Shown: positions 7,791 to 19,449 of the stretch, one piece after another
Layout of the letters: every line of letters starts with the position of its first letter
Position numbering within the stretch: position 1 is the first letter of the stretch
Origin: Clostridia bacterium
GTDB taxonomy: Bacteria > Bacillota > Clostridia > Oscillospirales > Acutalibacteraceae
NCBI GenBank assembly: GCA_017410325.1
Contig: JAFQRA010000024.1
Coordinates: 1 to 64,000 of the forward strand
Length of the DNA stretch: 64,000 nt
Reading direction: 5' to 3'
Notes under the pieces: model-generated
Seen by the model: only the letters and a program-made list of their open reading frames with translations
Told to the model about the DNA's origin: nothing
The model's database searches: none
Program-made: the position numbers and the translations under genes

Positions 7791-8026
7791 TGAAAAAGGT
7801 TAAAGATTTTTATGGACTCGCTTCTGATAGTGAATATGTAATTGACGGTGTACTTTACAAGGTTTCTTCCAAATTCGCACCCGTGAATATTTGTAAGATT
7901 GAAAACACCATAAGTGACAAAGCACAAAAATATGTAGGCAGTGATTTTGCACATTTGACAAATGCCGATGATAAAAATACAATGAATGCAGAATATGTAT
8001 GTTTGACTGCCGGGAAGGAGGATTAA
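7790..8026 (+). CDS. Small protein of the mobilizable element, unknown function
   Basis: This encodes 78 residues, mildly acidic, with no membrane segment or cysteine-rich motif. The start ATG overlaps the ParB-like stop by one base, and its TAA overlaps the recombinase ATG (TAATG). That fixes both junctions as coupled translation. The phrase YVIDGVLYKVSSKF suggests a small beta-rich fold. I do not recognise a named domain. The tight coupling to the recombinase makes an accessory role in excision or its control plausible, since large serine recombinases often need a small directionality factor, but nothing in the sequence proves this. Confidence 0.75.
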   Translation: MKKVKDFYGLASDSEYVIDGVLYKVSSKFAPVNICKIENTISDKAQKYVGSDFAHLTNADDKNTMNAEYVCLTAGKED

Positions 8027-9729
8027 TGCAGTCTGAAGCAAACATCGGAATTACTGCTATCTACTGCCGATTATCAAGAGATGACGGTGCAGAGACAGAG
8101 AGTAATTCAATCGGCAACCAAAAGAAAATGCTGACACAAAAGGCAAAGGAATTAGGTTTAACAAATACTAAGTATTATGTTGATGACGGCTATACGGGAA
8201 CAAACTTCAACAGACCTGCTTTTCAGGAGCTTCTTGACGATATTGAAATGGGATATATCTCAGTTGTTATTGTCAAAGACCTTTCACGATTAGGCAGAGA
8301 TTATGTTTCGGTCGGTCATTACACAGATAACTATTTCCCTGAGCATAACGTAAGGTTTATTGCTGTTAATGATATGGTTGACAGTGATGAGGGTGAAAAC
8401 GAAATCGCACCCTTCAAGAATGTTATGAATGAAATGTATGCGAGAGATATCAGCCGTAAGGTCAGAAGCGCTCACCGTATTTGTGGTAATATGGGAGAAC
8501 CGTTATCACAGCCACCTTACGGGTATATGAAGAGTCCGGAAAACAAAAAGAAGTGGATAATCGATACTGAAGCTGCAGAAGTGGTCAGGGATATTTACAG
8601 AATGTGTCTTGAGGGTATGGGTAACGAAGCTATTGCAAGAGAATTGCAGAACAGACAAGTTCTTATCCCCATGGCTTATTGGCAAAGCAAAGGCTTGAAC
8701 CGTGGCGGTAAGAAAACACAGCCTAACCCGTATAAGTGGTGTAAAACTACTATACAGAAAATTCTCTGTCAACAGGAATACTGTGGTGATATTATCAACT
8801 TCAAGACCTATTCAAAAAACTTTAAGAACAAAACCCGTATTGATAATCCCGTAGAGAATTGGAAAATATTCAGGGATGTTCATGAGCCTATCATAGACCG
8901 TGACACTTGGGAAACGGTACAAAAGCTTATAGCAAGAACTAAACGCAGAGCGCCTAAAAAAGAGAATGCAAGAAAGCATATTTTCAGCGGTCTTATCCGT
9001 TGTGCAGATTGCGGCAGTAATATGAGTTATCACACGAATACCGTTAACAAGGATATTCACTATTTCAGTTGCAGTAACTATGTAAAAGATACCCGTGGCA
9101 CTTGCCCTGAAAGGCACTATATCCGTGCAGATGTTCTTGAACAGATAGTAATCCTTGAGCTGAAACGCCTTGCATTAATGCTTCAAATGGACGAGCCTCT
9201 GCTTGTTGAAATCCTTGAAAAGAAAACCCATAAGGATTTCTATGAAGAGAAGAAATTCCTTGAGGGTGAACTGCAGAAAGCAATAGTCCTTCAACAGACA
9301 GTTGCTTCTCTTTATGAGAAACTGTATGAAGACAATGCAACGGGCAAGGTTACGGATGAATGGTTTACTCACATGTCACACAAATATGAGGTTGAACGAG
9401 CTGAACTGAAAGTCAAGATATTTAACCTGAGAGAACGGGTTGCAAATATGCAAACGGTTCAGCACAGCAAGGATATGTTTATCGGTGCAGTAAGAAAATT
9501 CTTGGATATGGATACGATTACAGCACCACTCATCCACGAGCTCATAGACCACATTGATGTTTATGAGGCAGAGGGCAAGGGTAAAAACAAGACACAGAGA
9601 GTAGTGATTCACTACAACTTTGTTGGATACCTTGAAATACCTGAGAACGATGAGCCTTGCTTCACAGCAGATACCCGTCAGGGAGTAGCAATAGGCTATA
9701 TTGCAAAACCTACAGAAAAGTCAGCATAA
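8026..9729 (+). CDS. Large serine recombinase (integrase/transposase of the element)
   Basis: A 567-residue protein. The N-terminal resolvase catalytic domain has the nucleophile Ser17 in YCRLSRDD and the conserved arginines in KDLSRLGRDY. A recombinase domain (PPYGYMKSP..., about 155-290), a zinc ribbon (RCADCGSNM ... FSCSNY) and a coiled-coil region complete it. This is the layout of TnpX/Tn4451-type enzymes that integrate and excise a circle by 2-bp staggered cuts. The ATG at 8026, within TAATG and behind AAGGAGG, is chosen over an upstream ATG at 7999 because of the ribosome site. It is the last gene of the element and lies about 80 bases from the tRNA-Leu terminator. Confidence 0.93.
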   Translation: MQSEANIGITAIYCRLSRDDGAETESNSIGNQKKMLTQKAKELGLTNTKYYVDDGYTGTNFNRPAFQELLDDIEMGYISVVIVKDLSRLGRDYVSVGHYTDNYFPEHNVRFIAVNDMVDSDEGENEIAPFKNVMNEMYARDISRKVRSAHRICGNMGEPLSQPPYGYMKSPENKKKWIIDTEAAEVVRDIYRMCLEGMGNEAIARELQNRQVLIPMAYWQSKGLNRGGKKTQPNPYKWCKTTIQKILCQQEYCGDIINFKTYSKNFKNKTRIDNPVENWKIFRDVHEPIIDRDTWETVQKLIARTKRRAPKKENARKHIFSGLIRCADCGSNMSYHTNTVNKDIHYFSCSNYVKDTRGTCPERHYIRADVLEQIVILELKRLALMLQMDEPLLVEILEKKTHKDFYEEKKFLEGELQKAIVLQQTVASLYEKLYEDNATGKVTDEWFTHMSHKYEVERAELKVKIFNLRERVANMQTVQHSKDMFIGAVRKFLDMDTITAPLIHELIDHIDVYEAEGKGKNKTQRVVIHYNFVGYLEIPENDEPCFTADTRQGVAIGYIAKPTEKSA

Positions 9730-9730
9730 C

Positions 9731-9760
9731 AAAAAAGTCGCACTCCGAAAGGAATGCGAC
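9731..9760 (-). terminator. Hairpin after the recombinase, T run on the minus strand
   Basis: GTCGCACTCC (9737-9746) pairs with GGAATGCGAC (9751-9760) around a GAAA loop. The six A residues at 9731-9736 give a T run when read on the minus strand, so it works best as a backup stop for transcripts from the tRNA-Leu side and may also block the recombinase transcript. Confidence 0.65.
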
Positions 9761-9805
9761 GATACATAAAAACTATATCAAACTATATACAAAACTCTAT
9801 TTAAG

Positions 9806-9852
9806 CAAAAAAATTGAGTATTCACAGGTCAAATCCCTTATGAATACTCAAT
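9806..9852 (-). terminator. Intrinsic terminator of tRNA-Leu
   Basis: Two perfect 12-bp arms (9841-9852 and 9813-9824) are followed on the minus strand by a T run. The hairpin begins one base after the CCA end of the tRNA, so it is that gene's own terminator. It also marks the chromosomal edge next to the mobile element. Confidence 0.85.
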
Positions 9853-9853
9853 A

Positions 9854-9940
9854 TGGTGCCGGTGACCGGACTTGAACCGGTACGGTGTTGCCACCGAGGG
9901 ATTTTAAGTCCCTTGCGTCTGCCGATTTCGCCACACCGGC
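9854..9940 (-). tRNA. tRNA-Leu, anticodon TAA
   Basis: The minus strand reads GCCGGTGTGGCGAAAT... and ends with the encoded CCA at 9854-9856. The acceptor stem GCCGGTG pairs with CACCGGC. The anticodon stem-loop GGGA-CTTAAAA-TCCC gives anticodon TAA. A long variable arm (CGGTGGCAACACCG) marks a class II tRNA, and the T arm contains GGTTCAAGTCC. At 87 bases it matches tRNA-Leu(UAA). The mobile element ends just downstream of it. Confidence 0.95.
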
Positions 9941-9990
9941 CTATCATATTTCTTCGACTATGGGTAGCGGAAATAAATCCGCTAACCCGT

Positions 9991-10019
9991 ATAATACCAT
10001 AGCCGAAGAAATAAGTCAA
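9991..10019 (-). promoter_or_regulatory. Promoter of tRNA-Leu
   Basis: On the minus strand TTGACT (10014-10019) and TATTAT (9991-9996) are 17 bases apart, about 50 bases upstream of the tRNA. The leader also holds a long hairpin (CTTCGGCTATGG with CCATAGTCGAAG). Confidence 0.65.
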
Positions 10020-10026
10020 ATGATTT

Positions 10027-10824
10027 TTAAAACATTTCGTCAAGAATTTCGATAACGTGCGCTACGGCTCCGTCATTGTTGGAGCGAACTACCCTGTCCG
10101 CAACGGCAAGTGCCTCTTTACTGCCGTTACACGGCACAAAGCCTATAGCGGCGGCAACAAGCATTTCCTTGTCGTTAAAGCCGTCGCCTACTGCGAACAC
10201 TTTCCCGTGGTCGATACCGAGCGAATCTGCCAATTTAAGCAGACCGCTTCCTTTATCGACACCGGGCTTCATAATTTCAATATACGTTCCCGTTGTCGGA
10301 AGGAAATGCACCTCAGGGTGATTTTCCTGCAGAAAGGTCTGAATTTTAACGGAATCGTTTTCCGAATAAATCATAACCTTCTGCCACGGAGTCTGAGCCT
10401 CGGACGGGTCATTTATAACGCTGTATTTTATATCCTGCACGGTGAAATGCTTATGTGAGGTTTCACAGTTATTGATTACAAAGGAATCATAAAAGCCGTA
10501 CATTTCAATTGCGGCTTCGGGAAATTCCTTTGCAACGCTTCTGAGTGCGCCGAAAATCTCCTCGCCTACGGAATCGCCGAAAACGAGGGTTTGTGTTTCG
10601 TAATCGTAGCAGGTTGAGCCGTTCGCGTGGAGCACGGGTGCGTTGATATAAGAGCTTTCATAGGCGTGAAAGCCCTGCACGGTTCTGCCCGTACAGACGG
10701 TAAAACTGCCGCCGTTTGCGATAAAATATGCTATTTTTTCTCTTACCTGCGGGGTGACGACACCCTCGTTATTATAGAGGGTGCCGTCATAATCGCTGGC
10801 GATTAAACAACCGGAAAATTTCAT
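10027..10824 (-). CDS. Cof-type HAD-family sugar/nucleotide phosphatase
   Basis: This 265-residue protein has HAD motif I at the N-terminus (ASDYDGTLYN), the C2-type cap in the middle and the C-terminal metal motif GDGFNDKEML. Proteins of this group (YidA/Cof) remove phosphate from sugar phosphates and related metabolites in the cytoplasm. The ATG follows the beta-galactosidase stop without any gap, so it is co-transcribed and probably translationally coupled. That suggests clearance of sugar phosphates arising from lactose or galactoside use (inference). The exact substrate cannot be read from sequence. No clear terminator is visible before the tRNA-Leu promoter downstream. Confidence 0.88.
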   Translation of the reverse strand: MKFSGCLIASDYDGTLYNNEGVVTPQVREKIAYFIANGGSFTVCTGRTVQGFHAYESSYINAPVLHANGSTCYDYETQTLVFGDSVGEEIFGALRSVAKEFPEAAIEMYGFYDSFVINNCETSHKHFTVQDIKYSVINDPSEAQTPWQKVMIYSENDSVKIQTFLQENHPEVHFLPTTGTYIEIMKPGVDKGSGLLKLADSLGIDHGKVFAVGDGFNDKEMLVAAAIGFVPCNGSKEALAVADRVVRSNNDGAVAHVIEILDEMF

Positions 10825-13913
<3,089 letters not shown>

Positions 13914-13939
13914 CACAAAATGTGCCGAAAATAAACATT

Positions 13940-13972
13940 TTTGATTGTTTCGAGCGAATTCAAGCAATCAAA
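13940..13972 (-). terminator. Weak hairpin after potD
   Basis: TTTGATTG and CAATCAAA form an 8-bp stem about 20 bases after the potD stop. There is no T run, so its function as a terminator is doubtful. Confidence 0.35.
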
Positions 13973-13989
13973 GCCGCCCGAAACAGGAA

Positions 13990-15264
13990 TTATTTAACGT
14001 TTTCTCTGTACTTCTTTCTTGCATAACGGAAAATGACGTAAGCAAAGCAAACCGCCGCAAAAACGAGGATATAGACAAGGTACTTCGTACCCTCAGGCGT
14101 GAGGGAAGATGCACCGTCCGCCGAACCCAGCTCACCGTCCGCAAAGAAAAAATCGTAATTGCTTAAGCCCTCTTCGGAGTTGAAGTTTTTAACATCGTCC
14201 CAAAGCGAGCTCATAAGCTCAAGGGTCTCGGGAGAAAGATTCAGATAGCTCTGTGTTTTATAATTCTCGTTTGCGGGATAGAGAATTTCATTCTGATAGT
14301 AGGTGTATTCGGGGTTTGTGTAAACACCGGTGTGAGGGCTTGCGTAGCAGATATATTCCGCATTGGCAAGAGCTACCTCGGGGTCAAGCAGGAAGTTGAT
14401 ATAAAGCTCTGCGGCAAGCTTGTTTTTGCTTCCTTTAAGCACACAGGCGGCATCGACAAAGTAGTTCGTGCCTTCCTTGGGATAGACAAACTCAAGGTCG
14501 GGGTTATTGTCCTTCATTGTGAGGAAGTCACCTGCATAGTAAGCACCGAAGGCAGCTTCGCCCGTTTCCATTTTGAGGAAGATTTCGTCGTTTACATAAA
14601 CCGGTGAAATCTGCTTCTGCTTCTTGAGAAGCTCTGCGGCAACCTTCCACGACATTTCGGATTCGGTGTTGTAATCCATACCGAGGAGATTCTGCGCAAT
14701 GCCGAAGGCATCACGGGGATTATTGAACATCAGAATCTGACCCTTGTACTGCTTATCCCACAGTGAAGACCAGCTGTCGGGAGTACCGTCCACCATAGCG
14801 GAATTGTAAATCAGGCCGACCATACCTACGGTATAGGGTACGGAATATTCATTCTTGGGGTCGTAAGAGGGATTGCGGTATTTTTCTGGAATGTATTCAA
14901 AGTTGGGTATGTTTGAAAAATCAAGCTTTTCAAGCATATCCTCGTTTATCATACGCTGAATCATATAGTCTGACGGGATTACGATATCGTAGGAAACGCC
15001 GCCGCTTTTGAGTTTGGAATACATTACCTCGTTGTTGTCGAAGGTATCGTAAACAACGTTGATACCGTACTTTTCTTCAAAAGCCTTATTGACGTCAAGC
15101 GTATCGTCAGCACCGTCGGAAATATATTCACCCCAGTTGTATACATAAAGCGTTGTTCCCCTGAGTGCATCAACCTCACTCTGCGTTGCGGCAAAAGCAC
15201 AAACGGCAGACGAAAAACAGATAACCGCGGCAAAAACGGCCGAAAGTATTTTTTTCAAAAGCAC
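13990..15264 (-). CDS. potD: Spermidine/putrescine-binding protein with C-terminal membrane anchor
   Basis: This 424-residue extracellular solute-binding protein of the PotD type has a signal peptide (about 1-25, ending AFA-A) and then the mature start with TTLYVYNWGEYIS, typical of PotD/PotF. It binds polyamines outside the cell and hands them to PotBC. Unlike most Gram-positive binding proteins it shows no lipobox cysteine after the signal. Instead a hydrophobic helix with a basic tail at the C-terminus (about 395-424) seems to tether it. It is the last gene of potA-potB-potC-potD, 27 bases after potC. Confidence 0.93.
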   Translation of the reverse strand: MLLKKILSAVFAAVICFSSAVCAFAATQSEVDALRGTTLYVYNWGEYISDGADDTLDVNKAFEEKYGINVVYDTFDNNEVMYSKLKSGGVSYDIVIPSDYMIQRMINEDMLEKLDFSNIPNFEYIPEKYRNPSYDPKNEYSVPYTVGMVGLIYNSAMVDGTPDSWSSLWDKQYKGQILMFNNPRDAFGIAQNLLGMDYNTESEMSWKVAAELLKKQKQISPVYVNDEIFLKMETGEAAFGAYYAGDFLTMKDNNPDLEFVYPKEGTNYFVDAACVLKGSKNKLAAELYINFLLDPEVALANAEYICYASPHTGVYTNPEYTYYQNEILYPANENYKTQSYLNLSPETLELMSSLWDDVKNFNSEEGLSNYDFFFADGELGSADGASSLTPEGTKYLVYILVFAAVCFAYVIFRYARKKYRENVK

Positions 15265-15291
15265 ACATCTCCCTTCGTAGGATGATGAAAA

Positions 15292-16098
15292 TTATTTCTT
15301 TTTCTTCGTTTTATCCTCACTCTTTGCCTGGGCAAGATTATAGAGAATAAGAAGAACAAGAATGCTCACAAAGATGAGAGCGGAAAGAGCATACATATCG
15401 GGCTTGACTCGCTTCTTGGTCATTGAGAAAATGGCTATCGGAAGCGTCTGGAAGCCGGGGCCGCTTGTAAAGTAGCTGATTATGAAATCGTCAAGCGACA
15501 GAGTGAACGCCATAATCATACCCGTTAAGATACCGGGCATAATTGAGGGCAGAACAACCTTGAAAAACGCCGCAACGGGCTTACAGCCCAAATCCTGTGC
15601 TGCCTCGGCAAGGTTGCGGTCGGTCTGCCTGAGCTTGGGCAGAACGTTGAGGATTACGTAAGGCAGACTGAAGGTAACGTGAGCAATAAGCAGAGTGCCG
15701 AAGCCGAGCACGGAATCCGTTTTAAGAAGCCTGCCGACGAAGACGAACAGCAGCATCATCGAAATACCCGTAACGATTTCGGGATTCATCATAGGTATAT
15801 TCGTAACCGCCATAACGCCTGAGCGCGCAGGACCCTTTTTGAAACGGTCTATGCCGACTGCCGCCGCCGTGCCGAGCACGGTTGCCGTAAGAGAAGATGC
15901 AACGGCAAGGATAACCGTATTGTAAAGCGATTTGAGAGTGGCTTCGTCCTCGAGTATTGCCTTATACCACTCAAGCGAAAAACCCGAAAAAACGCTCGTA
16001 CTGCTCGTTGAGTTGAACGAAAACAGAATAAGCACGAAAATCGGAGCATAGAGGAAGATAAAAACCAGGGCAATATAAATTCTTGAAGCTGTTTTCAT
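15292..16098 (-). CDS. potC: Spermidine/putrescine ABC permease
   Basis: A 268-residue inner-membrane permease with about six helices. The EAA loop that docks on PotA is visible as EAAQDLGCKPVAAFFKVVLP near residue 180. With PotB it forms the polyamine channel. The gene overlaps potB by 4 bases and precedes potD by 27 bases. The charged C-terminal tail (KSEDKTKKKK) is cytoplasmic. Family assignment to the PotC side of the pair rests on gene order and on the N-terminal phrase YIALVFIFLYAPIFVLILFSFN. Confidence 0.92.
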   Translation of the reverse strand: MKTASRIYIALVFIFLYAPIFVLILFSFNSTSSTSVFSGFSLEWYKAILEDEATLKSLYNTVILAVASSLTATVLGTAAAVGIDRFKKGPARSGVMAVTNIPMMNPEIVTGISMMLLFVFVGRLLKTDSVLGFGTLLIAHVTFSLPYVILNVLPKLRQTDRNLAEAAQDLGCKPVAAFFKVVLPSIMPGILTGMIMAFTLSLDDFIISYFTSGPGFQTLPIAIFSMTKKRVKPDMYALSALIFVSILVLLILYNLAQAKSEDKTKKKK

Positions 16099-16913
16099 AT
16101 CGCCATCTCCTCGTCACCCGTAAAGCGGTTCATAACCGCCATACAGATAAGAATGAGAATCATCAGCACGAAGGAAATTGCCGCGCCGAGATTATAGTTA
16201 TATGACTGCTGGAACTGTCTTTCGATAACGTCGCCGATAAGGTCAAACGAGCCGCCGCCGAGCTTCTGCGAAATATAGAAGGTACTCACGGACGGGACAA
16301 AGACCATTGTGACGCCCGAAACGACACCGGGCATACTCATCGGGATTATACAGCGGCGCACACAGGTAAGGCGGTTGCCGCCCAAATCCTGGCAGGCCTC
16401 AATCATACTGTGGTCAAGCTTTGCCATAACGGAATAAATCGGTGTAATCATAAAGGGCAGGAAATTGTAAACCATACCGAGAATTACCGCACCCTGCGTA
16501 TTAATCATATGTACGGGGTCGATACCGATTTTTACAAGGAATGAATTTATTATACCTGTATCCTGCAAAAGCGCCATCCACGAATAGGTGCGGATAAGAA
16601 AGCTCATCCACATGGGAAGCATAACGAGCAACACAAGTGTGCGCTGTACCTTTTCGGTTTTTTGCGAAATGAAATAGGCAAGCGGAAAAGCAATAATCAG
16701 GCAAATTATTGTTGCAACTATACCGAACCAGATTGAACGCAGAAACGTGGTTGTGTACTTGCTAAGCTCCGAAACGTTTTCAAGGGTAAAAGCACCGCTC
16801 GAATCGGTAAACGCATAGTAGGCAACGAAGATAAGCGGAGCGATTACGAAAATTGCCGACCAGACGATATAGGGCGAGGCAACAAGCTTGGCTTTGAGTG
16901 AACGGCTGCTCAT
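16095..16913 (-). CDS. potB: Spermidine/putrescine ABC permease
   Basis: A 272-residue membrane permease with about six helices and an EAA loop ([20 protein letters not shown]). It pairs with PotC to form the transmembrane channel for polyamines. The start overlaps the potA stop by 4 bases (ATGA type), and the end overlaps potC by 4 bases. These overlaps show coupled translation of the three transporter subunits. Confidence 0.92.
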   Translation of the reverse strand: MSSRSLKAKLVASPYIVWSAIFVIAPLIFVAYYAFTDSSGAFTLENVSELSKYTTTFLRSIWFGIVATIICLIIAFPLAYFISQKTEKVQRTLVLLVMLPMWMSFLIRTYSWMALLQDTGIINSFLVKIGIDPVHMINTQGAVILGMVYNFLPFMITPIYSVMAKLDHSMIEACQDLGGNRLTCVRRCIIPMSMPGVVSGVTMVFVPSVSTFYISQKLGGGSFDLIGDVIERQFQQSYNYNLGAAISFVLMILILICMAVMNRFTGDEEMAI

Positions 16914-18034
16914 TCCTCCTCCACCTCCTCAGGGTCGGAAAGCTCGTCAAACTCCTCGCTGAAGGAGCTGTAGTCGCCGTAAAGGCCGGAATAGGCGGAT
17001 TTTTTCATAATATGAATTGCATCGGGCTCGATGAACAGACCGATTTTTGCGCCCTCGGGCTGATAGTCGGTAGTCTGAATCATCCACTTGAAGCCGCCGA
17101 TATCAACGATAATTTCAAAATGAACGCCCTTGAAGGTAACTGACGTAACGACACCGCAGAGCATACCCTTTTCGGGCTCTACAACGTCAACGTCCTCGGG
17201 ACGCACAACAACGTCAACCGCCTCGTTTTTGCCGAAGCCCTTGTCGAGACACTCGAAACGGTGGCCCGAAAATTCTGCAAGGCAGTCGTCAATCATAACG
17301 CCGTCGAGAATATTACTCTCGCCGATAAAGTCGGCAACGAAGGCGTTTTTCGGCTCGTTATAAATATCGAGAGGTGTGCCTATCTGCTGAATTACGCCGT
17401 TATCCATTACGACAACGGTATCAGACATTGAAAGAGCCTCTTCCTGGTCGTGCGTAACGTAAATAAACGTAATTCCCAGGCGCTGCTGAATTTTCTTAAG
17501 CTCAACCTGCATATCCTTACGCAGCTTAAGGTCAAGAGCACCCAGCGGCTCATCGAGAAGGAGCACCTTGGGCTTAACGGCAAGAGCACGTGCGATTGCA
17601 ACACGCTGCTGCTGACCGCCAGAAAGCGACTGAATATTACGCTTCTCAAAGCCCTTGAGGTTTACAAGGGCAAGCATATCCGTAACGGTCTGCTTAATCT
17701 CCTTATTGCTGACCTTTCTCAGCCGCAGACCGAAGGCGATATTCTCATAAACGTTAAGGTGAGGAAAAAGCGCATAACGCTGAAAAACGGTGTTAACCTG
17801 CCTTTTATGAGGAGGTACACCATTAATTCGTTTATTATAGAAAATGACATCTCCGCCATCCGGCTCAATAAAGCCCGCAATTACACGCAGGGTAGTCGTT
17901 TTACCGCAGCCAGAAGGACCCAGGAAGGTAATAAATTCCTTGTCACGGATGTAGAGATTCAAGTCTTTAAGTATTGGTTCTCCGTCGTAAGAAACGGATA
18001 TATTTTTCAGATCAATGATAATGTTGTTTTCCAA
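16910..18034 (-). CDS. potA: Spermidine/putrescine ABC transporter ATPase
   Basis: This 374-residue protein has Walker A (GPSGCGKTT), Q-loop, signature [15 protein letters not shown], Walker B ([12 protein letters not shown]) and switch histidine (VTHDQEEA). A C-terminal TOBE-type regulatory region (about 285-350) follows, then an acidic tail rich in Glu. It powers polyamine import by PotBC from the cytoplasmic side. It is the first gene of the operon, with a consensus promoter 65-95 bases upstream. Confidence 0.95.
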   Translation of the reverse strand: MENNIIIDLKNISVSYDGEPILKDLNLYIRDKEFITFLGPSGCGKTTTLRVIAGFIEPDGGDVIFYNKRINGVPPHKRQVNTVFQRYALFPHLNVYENIAFGLRLRKVSNKEIKQTVTDMLALVNLKGFEKRNIQSLSGGQQQRVAIARALAVKPKVLLLDEPLGALDLKLRKDMQVELKKIQQRLGITFIYVTHDQEEALSMSDTVVVMDNGVIQQIGTPLDIYNEPKNAFVADFIGESNILDGVMIDDCLAEFSGHRFECLDKGFGKNEAVDVVVRPEDVDVVEPEKGMLCGVVTSVTFKGVHFEIIVDIGGFKWMIQTTDYQPEGAKIGLFIEPDAIHIMKKSAYSGLYGDYSSFSEEFDELSDPEEVEEE

Positions 18035-18099
18035 TTATGCAGCCCCTCTCTGAAAAATCCTTTTTTATAAATCAAATTACGCTATTATAAATTAAGATT

Positions 18100-18128
18100 A
18101 ATATAGAGCGAAAAACGGCAAATGTCAA
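18100..18128 (-). promoter_or_regulatory. Promoter of potABCD
   Basis: On the minus strand TTGACA (18123-18128) and TATATT (18100-18105) have a 17-base spacer. The leader is about 60 bases and AT-rich. Between it and the upstream gene (18129-18255) I see only AT-rich sequence. Confidence 0.8.
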
Positions 18129-18255
18129 CAATTTTTTAAAAATTTTTCGCAAATTCCCAACACAAATCCGAGGCGATTTTTGAAATACTCCGTTTTTCTT
18201 TTATATGCTCGTTTTTTCTCTCGTTTACTCGTTTTTTATCAGAGGCAGAAAATTA

Positions 18256-18288
18256 TAAAAAAGCACCGAAGCCGGCCGGCATCGGTGC
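18256..18288 (-). terminator. Terminator of the M50-type protease gene
   Basis: GCACCGA/TCGGTGC with an inner GCCGG/CCGGC forms a strong GC-rich hairpin (18263-18288). On the minus strand it is followed by six T residues. It begins a few bases after the stop codon. Confidence 0.9.
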
Positions 18289-18293
18289 AAAAT

Positions 18294-19418
18294 TCAGACA
18301 GCTTTCTTTTCCGCAATTTCCATTAGCTCCCTTTCGGACTGAATATCCTGCGGATACGGGTATGTAAGCGCTATCTTTTCAAACAGCTTTTTAATCTTCT
18401 GAGCCTTATTCACATCTTTAAGAACAAGAAGCGAATACACATATTCCGTCCGCAGAACAGAAGGAAACTTTTTCATTTTCTTTATAAAATTCCAAAGTTC
18501 TTTTGTGAGCAGCTCATCCAAAACTTCTTTTCTGTTCTCACCCACCATTTCAACATAGGCACGGTCACACAGGGTTAAATTTCTGTGCAAAGGCGTGATA
18601 CCGCTGTCAATTTCAAGTATGTGTGACATAAGACGGTCCGCTTCTTCAAATTTCTGCTCATCCATCAAACGGTTTGCAGCAAAAACGCCCATAACGGCAG
18701 CCATACCGTTTTTCATAACTTCATCATCGGGTACTTCAAACCATTCGGCAGGCATATCCTTGACCCGTACACCCTTTGTGAGCATTTCGGTTACCTTAAG
18801 CTGCACCCAGAACGAACGCATTGCCTGCGTATTACCCGAAAGCGAAACGGCGTTGTAACCGTCGTTATTAACGTCACCGGTATTCAAAGGAACACCGTTC
18901 ATCAAGGCAGTCACAAAGCCTATGCAGACAAAAGCCAACAGCGCCAACGAAGCATAAGCCCAATCTTTAAGAACAAAGAATAGCACAAGGCAGACAAGCG
19001 ACAAAGCAATATTCATAATAACACCGCCGAGATTAAACAGCACAACAGGAAAACTGCCGTTGACCATATCGGGCGGTGACATAAGGCACTGTCCTGCCAT
19101 ACCTGCAATTTTCAAGCGCTTGAATACGGTTTTTTCGTTTTCCTTCACCCACATAAAGTTAAAGATACGAAACGAGCTGAACCTATAGCCCGAAAGCAAG
19201 CCGAAAACGAGGTGTCCGGCTTCGTGAACAATGATATGAACAAAAAACGCAACAAACATCATCAGCCACAAAAAGAGGCCGACAAAAGGACTTGTATGAC
19301 CAAAGCTGTCAGCGTATCCAACCGTCACGTAGCCCATAAGACCGCCCAAAAATACAAAGGCAATCATGCTTATATATTTCTGCCAGGATTTTTTATTAAT
19401 TTTAGTTTTATTCTTCAT
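18294..19418 (-). CDS. M50-family-like membrane metallopeptidase
   Basis: This encodes 374 residues. The N-terminal two thirds hold about five membrane helices. Zinc motif HEAGH lies in the second helix region (VHEAGHLVFGLL), and a later segment LNTGDVNNDG recalls the NPDG motif that supplies the third ligand in site-2 proteases. The C-terminal 170 residues form a soluble helical, TPR-like region. Such enzymes cut within membranes, but the substrate is unknown. The ATG at 19418 with GGAG upstream is preferred over a TTG five codons earlier. It is monocistronic or follows the AraC-type gene by about 30 bases. Confidence 0.8.
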   Translation of the reverse strand: MKNKTKINKKSWQKYISMIAFVFLGGLMGYVTVGYADSFGHTSPFVGLFLWLMMFVAFFVHIIVHEAGHLVFGLLSGYRFSSFRIFNFMWVKENEKTVFKRLKIAGMAGQCLMSPPDMVNGSFPVVLFNLGGVIMNIALSLVCLVLFFVLKDWAYASLALLAFVCIGFVTALMNGVPLNTGDVNNDGYNAVSLSGNTQAMRSFWVQLKVTEMLTKGVRVKDMPAEWFEVPDDEVMKNGMAAVMGVFAANRLMDEQKFEEADRLMSHILEIDSGITPLHRNLTLCDRAYVEMVGENRKEVLDELLTKELWNFIKKMKKFPSVLRTEYVYSLLVLKDVNKAQKIKKLFEKIALTYPYPQDIQSERELMEIAEKKAV

Positions 19419-19449
19419 TTTGTTCAACTCCAATTAGCTATCGATTATA

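Noticed and set aside
9822-10043. A 73-codon open frame across the tRNA-Leu region
   Set aside because: It is made of tRNA and terminator sequence.
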